This document shows positions 1 through 5,705 of a stretch of DNA of 6,608 bases, piece by piece (positions within the stretch are counted from its first letter, which is position 1; the number at the start of each line of letters is the position of its first letter). Position numbers and translations under genes: made by a program. The stretch lies in contig JAAZLF010000071.1 in the NCBI GenBank assembly GCA_012799425.1, positions 1-6,608 on the forward strand, read 5' to 3'. Origin of the DNA: Actinomycetales bacterium (GTDB lineage Bacteria; Actinomycetota; Actinomycetes; Actinomycetales; Dermabacteraceae). The notes under the pieces are model-generated. The model saw only the letters and a list, made by a program, of their open reading frames with translations, was not told where the DNA came from and searched no databases.

Positions 1-54
1 GAGCGACGGCCGGCGCTGCGCGTGCGAGACGATCCTGGAAGAGAGCACCCCACC

Positions 55-603
55 ATGACGACGTTCCCGACAGCCTCCGTCGACGGCGCGCTGCGGATAC
101 ATCGGGTGCGTGCAGAGGACTGGCTCTCGCACCGGGACCTGCGCCTGGACATGCTGGACGCGGACCCGGACGCCTTCTGGGCCGATCCGCGTGAGGCCCG
201 CGGCCGCACGGAGGCGCAGTGGCGCGACGAGATCGCCGGCCCGCGCATCCACTTCCAAGCGCGACGTGGTCCGGCGGTGCTGGGCGGGATCGCTCTGCTG
301 CCGCAGGGGTACACCCCTGCGCATGTGATCCCCGAGGACCGTGCGCATATCGTCTCGCTGTGGGTGCGTCCCGAGGCGCGGGGCACCGGTGTCTCCGGGC
401 CGCTGTTCACGGCGCTGGCACGCCACGCACTCGCGCTGGGGCGTCCGGACCTGCGCCTGGATGTCGACGAGACCAACACCGCGGCGCAGCGGCTCTACGA
501 GCGCCTCGGCTTCACAGCCACCGGTGCCCGGGACCCGCGCGAGAGCCGCGGCACCGCATGGGTCGAGTATGCGCTGAGGGCCGAGAGGCTTCTCGAGCGC
601 TGA
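55..603 (+). CDS. GNAT-family N-acetyltransferase
   Basis: A 182-residue protein with the GNAT fold signature, so it probably transfers an acetyl group from acetyl-CoA to an amine; the substrate cannot be read from sequence. The acetyl-CoA binding motif A is visible as W103-V-R-P-E-A-R-G-T-G-V-S114, with R109-G-T-G112 forming the pyrophosphate loop. Motif B follows as N141-T-A-A-Q-R-L-Y148 and R150-L-G-F153, the usual C-terminal strand/helix of single-domain GNATs. Length is normal for the family. I chose ATG at 55 because a purine-rich GGAAGAGAG (37-45) lies 9 nt upstream. An in-frame GTG at 22 would add 11 residues, has no clear ribosome site, and the added residues do not look conserved. 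The gene converges on the zinc-ribbon gene and shares the hairpin at 671-709. Only 54 bases precede it, so I cannot say whether it belongs to an operon. Family is firm; substrate is unknown. Confidence 0.88.
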   Translation: MTTFPTASVDGALRIHRVRAEDWLSHRDLRLDMLDADPDAFWADPREARGRTEAQWRDEIAGPRIHFQARRGPAVLGGIALLPQGYTPAHVIPEDRAHIVSLWVRPEARGTGVSGPLFTALARHALALGRPDLRLDVDETNTAAQRLYERLGFTATGARDPRESRGTAWVEYALRAERLLER

Positions 604-670
604 GGACCGCCGGAGCCCGTGCCCGGGAGCCGCGGTCGCCGAGCGTGGCGGGGAAGAGGGCCCGGAGAGC

Positions 671-709
671 GACGCAGGGCGCCCACCGCGAAGGTGGACG
701 CCCTGCGTC
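671..709. terminator. Bidirectional composite hairpin terminator between convergent genes
   Basis: A perfect 11-bp stem (GACGCAGGGCG at 671-681 with CGCCCTGCGTC at 699-709) continues, after one C/A mismatch, into a 5-bp stem (CCACC 683-687, GGTGG 693-697) closed by a GCGAA loop. It lies 68 bp past the acetyltransferase stop and 15 bp past the stop of the convergent zinc-ribbon gene, so it can serve both strands. There is no T-tract on either side, which is common for stem-loop terminators proposed in high-GC actinobacteria. A weaker hairpin (GACCGC 605-610 with GCGGTC 632-637) precedes it. Termination is inferred from position and structure. Confidence 0.75.
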
Positions 710-723
710 ATGCTGTGGATCGA

Positions 724-942
724 TCAGTCGTCGACCGGCTCGGGCTTGAGATGGAGACGCTCGGTCTCGTCGATGACCTCGGAGGCGACGCCCTGCAGCG
801 CATCCTGGTGCGCGCGGGCGTGGTGGGCGCAGAACATCAGTTCGCCGCCTGCCTCGAGGAGCACCTTGACGTACGCCTGAGCGCCGCAGCGGTCGCAGCG
901 ATCGTGTGCCGTGAGCCGGGGAGCTTCGAGAGTGAGGTTCAT
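724..942 (-). CDS. DUF7455-type zinc-ribbon-like small protein, divergent from parE
   Basis: A 72-residue, probably cytoplasmic protein with one compact metal-binding pattern: C16-D-R-C19, an 18-residue spacer, then C38-A-H-H41. This would give a CxxC...CxxH zinc ribbon. The residues after C38 (A-H-H-A-R-A-H45) are rich in histidine, and the C-terminus (about 52-72) is acidic. I recognise it from memory as the short actinobacterial family annotated DUF7455, which is often found beside parE or the principal sigma factor gene; the role is not known to me. It is transcribed away from parE and shares a 178-bp intergenic region with it. The start ATG at 942 has no Shine-Dalgarno sequence, but a -10-like element six bases upstream suggests a leaderless message. 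It ends just before the hairpin at 671-709. The coding call is firm because the cysteine pattern and codon use are both good; a function in transcription or topology would be speculation. Confidence 0.85.
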   Translation of the reverse strand: MNLTLEAPRLTAHDRCDRCGAQAYVKVLLEAGGELMFCAHHARAHQDALQGVASEVIDETERLHLKPEPVDD

Positions 943-948
943 GGGTCA

Positions 949-954
949 TTTCTA
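949..954 (-). promoter_or_regulatory. -10-like element for the zinc-ribbon gene, probably leaderless
   Basis: Read on the minus strand the hexamer is TAGAAA (followed by T), close to the actinobacterial TAnnnT -10 consensus, in otherwise very GC-rich DNA. Six bases separate it from the ATG at 942, which would place the transcription start at or next to the start codon. No convincing -35 element is visible. The lack of a Shine-Dalgarno sequence fits a leaderless mRNA. Confidence 0.45.
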
Positions 955-1107
955 GCATCGGGGACGGGCGCGGGGGAGTCTCCGCAGCGCTGGTTCGCTG
1001 GGGGCGCAACCTCCAGTGAGCCCGGCCGCTCGGCCGCCGCGGAGGGTGAGCGGCGCCTGTGAGCGGGGAGGCACGGCGCAATGCCGGGATCCGAGGGCCC
1101 GGACACG

Positions 1108-1113
1108 TAGGAT
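1108..1113 (+). promoter_or_regulatory. -10 element of the parE promoter, probably leaderless
   Basis: TAGGAT matches the actinobacterial TAnnnT -10 consensus exactly and ends 7 bases before the GTG at 1121, so transcription would begin on or next to the start codon. No Shine-Dalgarno sequence at a workable distance is present, and no good TTGACA-like -35 lies 16-19 bases upstream. This also supports the GTG at 1121 as the parE start over upstream in-frame starts, because those would lie outside the transcript. Confidence 0.55.
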
Positions 1114-1120
1114 CTGGTGG

Positions 1121-3238
1121 GTGTCCACCTCCAACGCTGCGAAGAAGTCCGCCTACGACGCCCGCAACCTCCAGGTCCTCGAGGGCCTCGAAGCCGTGCG
1201 GAAGCGCCCCGGCATGTACATCGGCTCCACCGACTCCCGTGGCCTCATGCACTGCCTCTGGGAGATCCTCGACAACGCGGTCGACGAGGCCCTCGGGGGC
1301 TACGGCGATGCGATCGAGGTCATCCTCCACCCCGACCACTCCGTCGAGGTGCGCGACACCGGCCGCGGCGTGCCGGTGGACGTCGAGCCCCGTACCGGCC
1401 TGACCGGCGTCGAGGTGGTCTACACCAAGCTCCACGCCGGCGGGAAGTTCGGGGGCGGCTCCTACGCCGCATCGGGCGGACTGCACGGTGTGGGAGCGAG
1501 CGTCGTCAATGCCCTGTCCGGGCGACTCGACGTCGAGGTCGACCGCGGCGGCAAGGTCTACGCCATGAGCTTCCAGCGTGGACAGCCCGGTCAGTTCGCC
1601 GATGTCGACGGCCCGTCCGCAGAAGCGGAGTTCACGCCCCTGACCGGTCCCGATGCGCTGCGCGTGATCGGCAAGGCCAAGCGGGGGGTCACCGGTACCC
1701 GGGTGCGTTACTGGGCGGATCCGCAGATCTTCGTCAAGGGCTCGCACTTCTCGCTCGACGACCTGAACCGACGCTCCCGTCAGACTGCGTTCCTGGTGCC
1801 GGGGTTGAAGCTCACCGTCACCGATCTGCGTCCCGAGGCCTCCCCGGATCAGCCGGCCACGCGTGTGTACAAGTACGACGGCGGCATCAGCGAGTTCGTG
1901 GAGTACCTCGCCCAGGATCAGAAGATCACCGATGTCATCCGCCTGCAGGGTTCCGGTGAGTACACGGAGACGATCCCGGTGCTCGACCGCAACGGGCACA
2001 TGGTCTCCACCGACGTCGAGCGCTCGTGCGAGGTCGACATCGCGCTGCGCTGGGGTGCGGACTTCGACTCCACCGTGCGCTCCTTCGTCAACATCGTCGC
2101 GACCCCCAAGGGCGGCACCCACCTCACCGGCTTCGAGCAGGCGCTGGTCAAGACCGTGCGCAAGCAGGTCGAGAACCACGCCCGCCGGGTGAAGTTCAAC
2201 GCCAAGAACGAGAAGATCGAGAAGGACGACACCCTGGCCGGGCTCACCGCCGTGGTCAGCGTGCGCATCGATGAGCCGCAGTTCGAGGGGCAGACCAAGG
2301 AGGTGCTCGGCACCCCGGCGATCCGCGCGATCGTCGCCAAGGTGGTCGAGGACCGCCTGACCGCCTTCCTGACCTCCACCGCGAAGGGCGAGAAGGAGCA
2401 GACGGCGCTGGTCATCGACAAGGTGGTCTCGGAGATGCGGGCACGGATCGCCGCCCGCATGCACAAGGAGGTCTCGCGGCGCAAGAACGCGCTGGAGTCC
2501 TCGACCATGCCCACCAAGCTCGCCGACTGCCGCTCGCACGACGTGGAGCGCTCCGAGCTGTTCCTCGTCGAGGGCGACAGCGCGCTGGGCACCGCGAAGA
2601 ACGCCCGCTCCTCGGAGTTCCAGGCGCTGCTGCCGCTGCGCGGCAAGATCCTCAACGTCCAGAAGGCGTCCATCACGGACATGCTCAAGAATGCCGAGTG
2701 CGCCAATATCATCCAGGTGATCGGTGCGGGCTCGGGGCGCACCTTCGACCTCGAGGCGGCCCGCTACGGCAAGATCATCATGATGACCGACGCCGACGTC
2801 GACGGCGCCCACATCCGCACCCTGCTGCTGACCCTGTTCCACCGCTACATGCGCCCGCTGGTCGAGGCCGGGCGGGTCTACGCCGCGGTCCCGCCGCTGC
2901 ACCGGGTCGAGGTGATCCACGGCGGCAAGAAGAAGAACGAGCTGATCTACACCTACTCCGAGGCGGAGCTGCACAAGCTGCTCAAGAACCTCGAGCGCCG
3001 CGGCAAGAAGTACAAGGAGCCGATCCAGCGCTACAAGGGCCTGGGGGAGATGGACGCCGATCAGCTGGCTGACACCACCATGGATCCCGGCCACCGGACC
3101 CTGCGCCGGGTGCGCATCGAGGATGCCGAGGCGGCCAGCGCCGTCTTCGAGCTCCTGATGGGCTCGGAGGTCGCGCCGCGCAAGCAGTTCATCATCGAAG
3201 GAGCCGAAGAGCTCGACCTGGAGAGGATCGACGCATGA
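1121..3238 (+). CDS. parE: DNA topoisomerase IV subunit B (ATPase subunit)
   Basis: A 705-residue type IIA topoisomerase ATPase subunit. It pairs with ParC (not in this window) to pass one DNA duplex through another, chiefly unlinking daughter chromosomes. The GHKL ATPase domain shows E48 and N52 in [10 protein letters not shown]79-T-G-R-G83, K109, and the ATP lid G119-G-L-H-G-V-G125. The transducer carries the Q391-T-K393 loop. The TOPRIM domain has E484-G-D-S-A488 and D557-A-D-V-D561, whose acidic residues bind Mg2+, and the C-terminus has Q636-R-Y-K-G-L-G-E643. ParE is preferred to GyrB because the TOPRIM segment reads [16 protein letters not shown], the form I know from actinobacterial ParE, whereas GyrB has EGDSAGGSAK. 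I chose GTG 1121 because a -10 element ends 7 bases upstream and the M-S-T-S start leads directly into the conserved [12 protein letters not shown]. An in-frame GTG at 1016 would add 35 unconserved residues. The stop overlaps the hisF start. Confidence 0.96.
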   Translation: MSTSNAAKKSAYDARNLQVLEGLEAVRKRPGMYIGSTDSRGLMHCLWEILDNAVDEALGGYGDAIEVILHPDHSVEVRDTGRGVPVDVEPRTGLTGVEVVYTKLHAGGKFGGGSYAASGGLHGVGASVVNALSGRLDVEVDRGGKVYAMSFQRGQPGQFADVDGPSAEAEFTPLTGPDALRVIGKAKRGVTGTRVRYWADPQIFVKGSHFSLDDLNRRSRQTAFLVPGLKLTVTDLRPEASPDQPATRVYKYDGGISEFVEYLAQDQKITDVIRLQGSGEYTETIPVLDRNGHMVSTDVERSCEVDIALRWGADFDSTVRSFVNIVATPKGGTHLTGFEQALVKTVRKQVENHARRVKFNAKNEKIEKDDTLAGLTAVVSVRIDEPQFEGQTKEVLGTPAIRAIVAKVVEDRLTAFLTSTAKGEKEQTALVIDKVVSEMRARIAARMHKEVSRRKNALESSTMPTKLADCRSHDVERSELFLVEGDSALGTAKNARSSEFQALLPLRGKILNVQKASITDMLKNAECANIIQVIGAGSGRTFDLEAARYGKIIMMTDADVDGAHIRTLLLTLFHRYMRPLVEAGRVYAAVPPLHRVEVIHGGKKKNELIYTYSEAELHKLLKNLERRGKKYKEPIQRYKGLGEMDADQLADTTMDPGHRTLRRVRIEDAEAASAVFELLMGSEVAPRKQFIIEGAEELDLERIDA
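3220..3226 (+). promoter_or_regulatory. Ribosome binding site for hisF, inside the end of parE
   Basis: GGAGAGG, a good match to the Shine-Dalgarno core, lies 8 bases before the hisF ATG at 3235 and within the last codons of parE. It fixes the hisF start and indicates that both genes are read from one mRNA. Confidence 0.75.
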
Positions 3239-4020
3239 GTGTCGCCGTCCGAGTGATCCCGTGCCTGGATGTCGACGCGGGCCGCGTCGTCAAGGGCGTC
3301 AACTTCAAGGACCTGCGTGACGCCGGGGACCCGGTCGAGCTGGCCGCCCGATACGGTGTCGAAGGTGCCGACGAGCTGACGTTCCTGGATGTCACCGCCT
3401 CCTCCGGTGGTCGGGACACCATGATCGACGTCGTCCGCCGCACGGCTGAGGAGATCTTCATCCCATTGACCGTCGGCGGCGGGGTGCGCTCCGTCGAGGA
3501 CGTGGATCAGCTGCTGCGCGCCGGCGCGGACAAGTGCGGCGTCAACACCGCCGCGATCTCCCGACCCGAGATGATCTCCGAGATCTCCCGCCGGTTCGGC
3601 AACCAGGTGCTCGTGCTGTCGATCGATGCACGACGGGTCGTCGAGGAGACGCCGGAGGGCACGGCGAGGACGGGGTCGGGCTTCGAGGTCACCACCCATG
3701 GCGGCCGGCGGGGCACCGGCATCGACGCGATCGCCTGGATCCGCGAGGTGACACGGCGGGGCGCGGGGGAGATCCTGCTGAACTCGATGGATGCTGACGG
3801 CACCGAGCAGGGTTTCGACCTCGAGCTGATCCGACTGGCGCGTGAGGCGACGAACCTGCCGCTGATCGCCTCGGGCGGGGCAGGTGTCCCCGAGCACTTC
3901 GCCCCCGCTGTCCACGCCGGTGCCGATGCGGTGCTGGCCGCGAGCGTGTTCCACTTCCAGCAGATGACCATCGGTGAGGCGAAGGCCGCGATGGCGGCCG
4001 ACGGGATCACCGTGCGGTGA
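3235..4020 (+). CDS. hisF: Imidazole glycerol phosphate synthase, cyclase subunit
   Basis: A 261-residue (beta/alpha)8-barrel protein of normal family length. With the glutaminase HisH it turns PRFAR and ammonia into imidazole glycerol phosphate and AICAR, linking histidine and purine synthesis in the cytoplasm. The catalytic aspartates are present: D12 in I-P-C-L-D-V-D and D131 in L-S-I-D-A-R-R. Phosphate-binding loops are G81-G-G-V-R85 and S213-G-G-A-G217, and N183-S-M-D-A-D-G-T190 and A-A-S-V-F-H240 are typical of HisF rather than HisA. R6, E47, K100 and E171 match the ammonia-gate residues R5, E46, K99 and E167 of the Thermotoga enzyme. Everything needed for activity therefore seems intact. 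The start ATG overlaps the parE stop (ATGA) and has its own Shine-Dalgarno at 3220-3226. The placement is odd: hisF usually lies with hisH and hisA, and neither is visible here. Expression probably follows the parE promoter. Confidence 0.96.
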   Translation: MSVAVRVIPCLDVDAGRVVKGVNFKDLRDAGDPVELAARYGVEGADELTFLDVTASSGGRDTMIDVVRRTAEEIFIPLTVGGGVRSVEDVDQLLRAGADKCGVNTAAISRPEMISEISRRFGNQVLVLSIDARRVVEETPEGTARTGSGFEVTTHGGRRGTGIDAIAWIREVTRRGAGEILLNSMDADGTEQGFDLELIRLAREATNLPLIASGGAGVPEHFAPAVHAGADAVLAASVFHFQQMTIGEAKAAMAADGITVR

Positions 4021-4916
4021 GGGCGCCGCTCTCGGTCGCGGACCGAGCGTCCGGCGCCTCCCGCCCTCTGCGACAGCGACTGTCCCTGGCGGCGCTCGCG
4101 ATGCTGCTGATGCTGCTCGCCTCGGGAGCGTGGCTGCTGTGGGACAACCGGCGCTTGGACGTCACCTCCTATGAGATCGGCGTCGGCCAGCTCCCGCCGG
4201 CGCTGGAGGGGCTGCGCATCGCCCAGCTCTCGGATCTGCATGCCGCGGATTTCGGGGACTTCCCCCGCCGTGTGGTGACCTCCGTGAAGCAGGCGCAGCC
4301 GGACCTGATAGCTCTCACCGGAGATCTGATCGATCAACGCACCAGCCGGCTCGACGGCGTGCTCGACATGGTCGAGCAGCTGGAGACGATCGCCCCCACC
4401 TACTTCGTGCTCGGCAACCATGAGGCGGATTCGCGCGTCCTGCCGGAGCTGCTGGCGGGCCTCGAGCAGCGAGGGGTGGTGGTGCTGCGCGACGCGGCCG
4501 TCCCGTTCATCGTCGACGGGGAGGAGCTGACCATCGCGGGACTGGATGATCCTCGGGTGCGGGCCGCCGCGTTCGAGGAACCTCGCGAAGCGGCCGACGT
4601 CCTCGCGGAGCTCGATCTGCCCGAGGGCCGGCCCACGGTGCTGCTCGCACACCGTCCGGAGCTGCTCGAGGGCTATCTCGGCTCACGGGTGGATCTGGTG
4701 CTCTCCGGCCACGCCCACGGGGGACAGGTCCGCATCCCCGGGGTGGGCGGAGTCTTCGCCCCGCATCAGGGGCTCTTCCCGGAGCTGAGCGAGGGCGTGC
4801 ATAAGCGGGACGCGACGACCATGGTCATCAGCCGCGGGCTCGGCAACAGCATCGCCGGGGTGCGGGTCAACAACCCCCGCGAGCTCGTGATCGTGGAGCT
4901 CTGCCACGCGCGGTGA
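4017..4916 (+). CDS. Membrane-anchored calcineurin-like metallophosphoesterase (YkuE/YaeI-like)
   Basis: A 299-residue protein with the full calcineurin-like two-metal phosphoesterase motif set: D73-L-H75, G102-D103, G133-N-H-E136, H212, and G231-H-A-H-G-G-Q237. The GHAHGGQ form is typical of the YkuE/YaeI branch, some of whose members act on lipid-linked or cell-envelope phosphoesters; the substrate here is unknown. Residues about 22-42 ([13 protein letters not shown]) form one hydrophobic helix preceded by arginines (R16, R19, R21). This suggests an N-in anchor with the catalytic domain outside the membrane. I see no twin-arginine signal or lipobox. The GTG start at 4017 overlaps the hisF stop (GTGA) and has no clear Shine-Dalgarno, so translation probably relies on ribosomes finishing hisF. 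The hairpin at 4965-5005 follows. There is no obvious functional link to histidine synthesis or topoisomerase; the gene may simply share the transcript. Confidence 0.9.
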   Translation: MRAPLSVADRASGASRPLRQRLSLAALAMLLMLLASGAWLLWDNRRLDVTSYEIGVGQLPPALEGLRIAQLSDLHAADFGDFPRRVVTSVKQAQPDLIALTGDLIDQRTSRLDGVLDMVEQLETIAPTYFVLGNHEADSRVLPELLAGLEQRGVVVLRDAAVPFIVDGEELTIAGLDDPRVRAAAFEEPREAADVLAELDLPEGRPTVLLAHRPELLEGYLGSRVDLVLSGHAHGGQVRIPGVGGVFAPHQGLFPELSEGVHKRDATTMVISRGLGNSIAGVRVNNPRELVIVELCHAR

Positions 4917-4964
4917 CCGGTGGTCGTCATCCGCGCACAGGGTGGGCCGTGGCTCAGCCCCCAG

Positions 4965-5005
4965 CGCACGGGCCCGCCCGGGGCGTCCCGGGCAGGGCCC
5001 GTGCG
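4965..5005. terminator. Bidirectional composite hairpin terminator after the parE-hisF-phosphoesterase run
   Basis: A perfect 11-bp outer stem (CGCACGGGCCC 4965-4975 with GGGCCCGTGCG 4995-5005) encloses a perfect 7-bp inner stem (GCCCGGG 4976-4982 with CCCGGGC 4987-4993) and a GCGT loop, with a single unpaired A at 4994. It starts 48 bp past the phosphoesterase stop and ends 8 bp before the stop of the convergent 78-aa gene. As at 671-709, there is no T-tract on either strand. The structure is seen directly; termination is inferred. Confidence 0.78.
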
Positions 5006-5013
5006 TCGTCGGC

Positions 5014-5250
5014 TCACCGCAGGTGGGCGAGGCCGGCCTGGAGCAGGGCGCCCTGGACGACCAGCTCGTGCTCGTGTCGAGCCGCGTCGATCGCCTGCTC
5101 GCGCCGCGCCTGACGCACAGCCCGGCGGCGGGCGAGGACGGAGCGCAGCAGAGCGTCGAGGGCATGATCGTCGCTGAGCTGCTCGAGCCGGCGCAGGGTG
5201 CGCTCGGCGGTGGTGTGCTGTGGGGTTCTGAGGACGGGATGGACGGACAT
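5014..5250 (-). CDS. Orphan 78-aa basic, helical protein of unknown function
   Basis: I do not recognise this protein. After a short N-terminus (M-S-V-H-P-V-L-R-T-P-Q) the rest looks like two or three amphipathic helices: about 14-40 (E-R-T-L-R-R-L-E-Q-L then L-D-A-L-L-R-S-V-L) and about 41-77, which begins with a run rich in arginine (A-R-R-R-A-V-R-Q-A-R-R). It has no cysteine, signal peptide or membrane segment. The basic helical make-up could suit nucleic-acid or protein binding, but that is only a guess. I chose ATG at 5250 because AGGAGA lies 5 bases upstream, the best Shine-Dalgarno in this part of the window. The frame stays open upstream to 5385, but that part reads like non-coding sequence. 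It is transcribed towards the phosphoesterase gene and ends at the shared hairpin. No clear promoter is seen upstream. Confidence 0.7.
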   Translation of the reverse strand: MSVHPVLRTPQHTTAERTLRRLEQLSDDHALDALLRSVLARRRAVRQARREQAIDAARHEHELVVQGALLQAGLAHLR

Positions 5251-5255
5251 GAAGT

Positions 5256-5261
5256 TCTCCT
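5256..5261 (-). promoter_or_regulatory. Strong ribosome binding site of the 78-aa gene, inside a small hairpin
   Basis: AGGAGA on the minus strand, 5 bases before the ATG at 5250, decides the start of this orphan gene. The core GGAG is also one arm of a small inverted repeat (CTCC, loop, GGAG at 5257-5268), so it could be partly masked in the mRNA. With only four base pairs any such effect is likely weak. Confidence 0.7.
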
Positions 5262-5296
5262 GGAGGAGCGGTGCGAGATCAGGATCCTCCGCGGCG

Positions 5297-5313
5297 CGGA
5301 CAGAAGATGTCCG
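5297..5313. repeat. Inverted repeat upstream of the 78-aa gene
   Basis: CGGACA (5297-5302) and TGTCCG (5308-5313) are a perfect 6-bp inverted repeat around GAAGA, 47 bp upstream of the 78-aa start codon. It could be an operator or a 5' leader hairpin; nothing else in the window repeats it. A repeat of this size can arise by chance in GC-rich DNA. Confidence 0.35.
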
Positions 5314-5416
5314 TGAAGCGCGCAGGGGAGCCCCCACGCCGCGAGTGCATCGCGGGGCGGGGTGGTCGAGGTGGTGCCAGGGCACGTGGCCCGGTGGTCA
5401 GGAGCGATGCGCTCCG

Positions 5417-5578
5417 TCAGCCGGCCAGGGGCGCGGCATCGTCGGCGGTGCTGCGACCGCCCTCGGCCGCTCGCTGAGCCACGGGCTGTCCGTGCTGCCG
5501 GAAGGGGGACGCGGCGGGTCCGTACGACGCGGCCACCGGACGCTCCGGGGTCGTGGTCGAGGTCGTGTGCATCTCCAT
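5417..5578 (-). CDS. Possible small 53-aa protein, unrecognised
   Basis: A tentative call. From ATG 5578 the minus strand encodes 53 residues rich in Thr, Pro, Ala and Ser (M-E-M-H-T-T-S-T-T-T-P-E-R near the start, ending in A-D-D-A-A-P-L-A-G). By my hand count about 46 of 53 codons end in G or C, as in the real genes around it. There is no cysteine cluster, membrane helix or recognisable motif, and the composition suggests a mostly disordered protein. No good Shine-Dalgarno precedes ATG 5578, ATG 5572 or the upstream in-frame ATG 5632, so the start is uncertain. Against the call: any frame in such GC-rich DNA is often open, and the same frame continues upstream into the mutarotase gene without a stop. 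For it: it lies in an otherwise empty gap on the same strand as both neighbours. Confidence 0.25.
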   Translation of the reverse strand: MEMHTTSTTTPERPVAASYGPAASPFRQHGQPVAQRAAEGGRSTADDAAPLAG

Positions 5579-5641
5579 ACGGACAGTCGACCACTTCGTC
5601 CGGGCGGCGCACAACTGATTAAACGCGCACATGATGACGAG

Positions 5642-5679
5642 GACCCGGCCACCCCGTGAGGGGCGACCGGATCCGGGTC
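5642..5679 (-). terminator. Probable terminator of the mutarotase gene
   Basis: GACCCGG (5642-5648) pairs perfectly with CCGGGTC (5673-5679), and a CCCC/GGGG hairpin with a GTGA loop (5652-5663) sits inside. It lies 26 bp past the mutarotase stop. A smaller CTCCGC/GCGGAG hairpin (5685-5699) stands even closer to the stop. No T-tract follows. The structure is weaker and less regular than the other two proposed terminators. Confidence 0.45.
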
Positions 5680-5705
5680 GGGTACTCCGCCGGGCGGAGC
5701 CGGTC

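Larger units (their letters stand above)
5251..5705. other. 455-bp gap without a confident gene
   Basis: Between the 78-aa gene and the mutarotase gene. From left to right it holds the leader and inverted repeat of the 78-aa gene, a 6-bp hairpin with a 3-base loop (GGAGCG/CGCTCC, 5401-5415), the doubtful 53-aa frame (5417-5578), and a locally AT-rich patch (ACTGATTAAA, 5614-5623). A branched hairpin close to the mutarotase stop (5642-5679) follows. The 11-mer GTGGTCGAGGT occurs twice (5362-5372 and 5553-5563), probably by composition. I see no tRNA, no recognisable riboswitch and no consensus promoter here, although the 78-aa gene should have one. Confidence 0.5.

Noticed and set aside
22..54. 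An 11-residue N-terminal extension of the acetyltransferase from GTG 22
   Set aside because: ATG 55 has a purine-rich ribosome site at the right distance and GTG 22 has none. The extension overlaps that ribosome site.
1016..1120. A 35-residue N-terminal extension of ParE from GTG 1016
   Set aside because: The extra residues are Arg/Pro/Gly-rich and unlike ParE N-termini, and the -10 element at 1108-1113 puts the transcript start downstream of them.
512..3094. A very long open frame (860 codons) antisense to the zinc-ribbon gene and parE
   Set aside because: It arises from the strong third-position G/C bias of parE, which removes stops from an opposing frame. The translation is low-complexity, with no recognisable motifs, and it overlaps genes with certain identity.
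1121..3238. Assignment of the topoisomerase gene as gyrB
   Set aside because: The TOPRIM segment [16 protein letters not shown] and the following [18 protein letters not shown] match actinobacterial ParE as I know it, not GyrB; no gyrA is adjacent.
3061..4652. Long antisense frames opposite hisF and the phosphoesterase (297 and 381 codons)
   Set aside because: They are mirror frames of confidently identified genes, have no conserved motif, and show the Arg/Ala/Gly/Pro/His-rich composition expected of shadows.
5251..5385. N-terminal extension of the 78-aa protein to an upstream in-frame start at 5385
   Set aside because: The strong AGGAGA sits directly before ATG 5250, and the upstream residues (H, P, R, C-rich) look like translated leader sequence.
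5362..5563. Two copies of GTGGTCGAGGT as a possible direct repeat element
   Set aside because: It is a short 11-mer built from common GC-rich words, with only two copies, no regular spacing and no flanking similarity.
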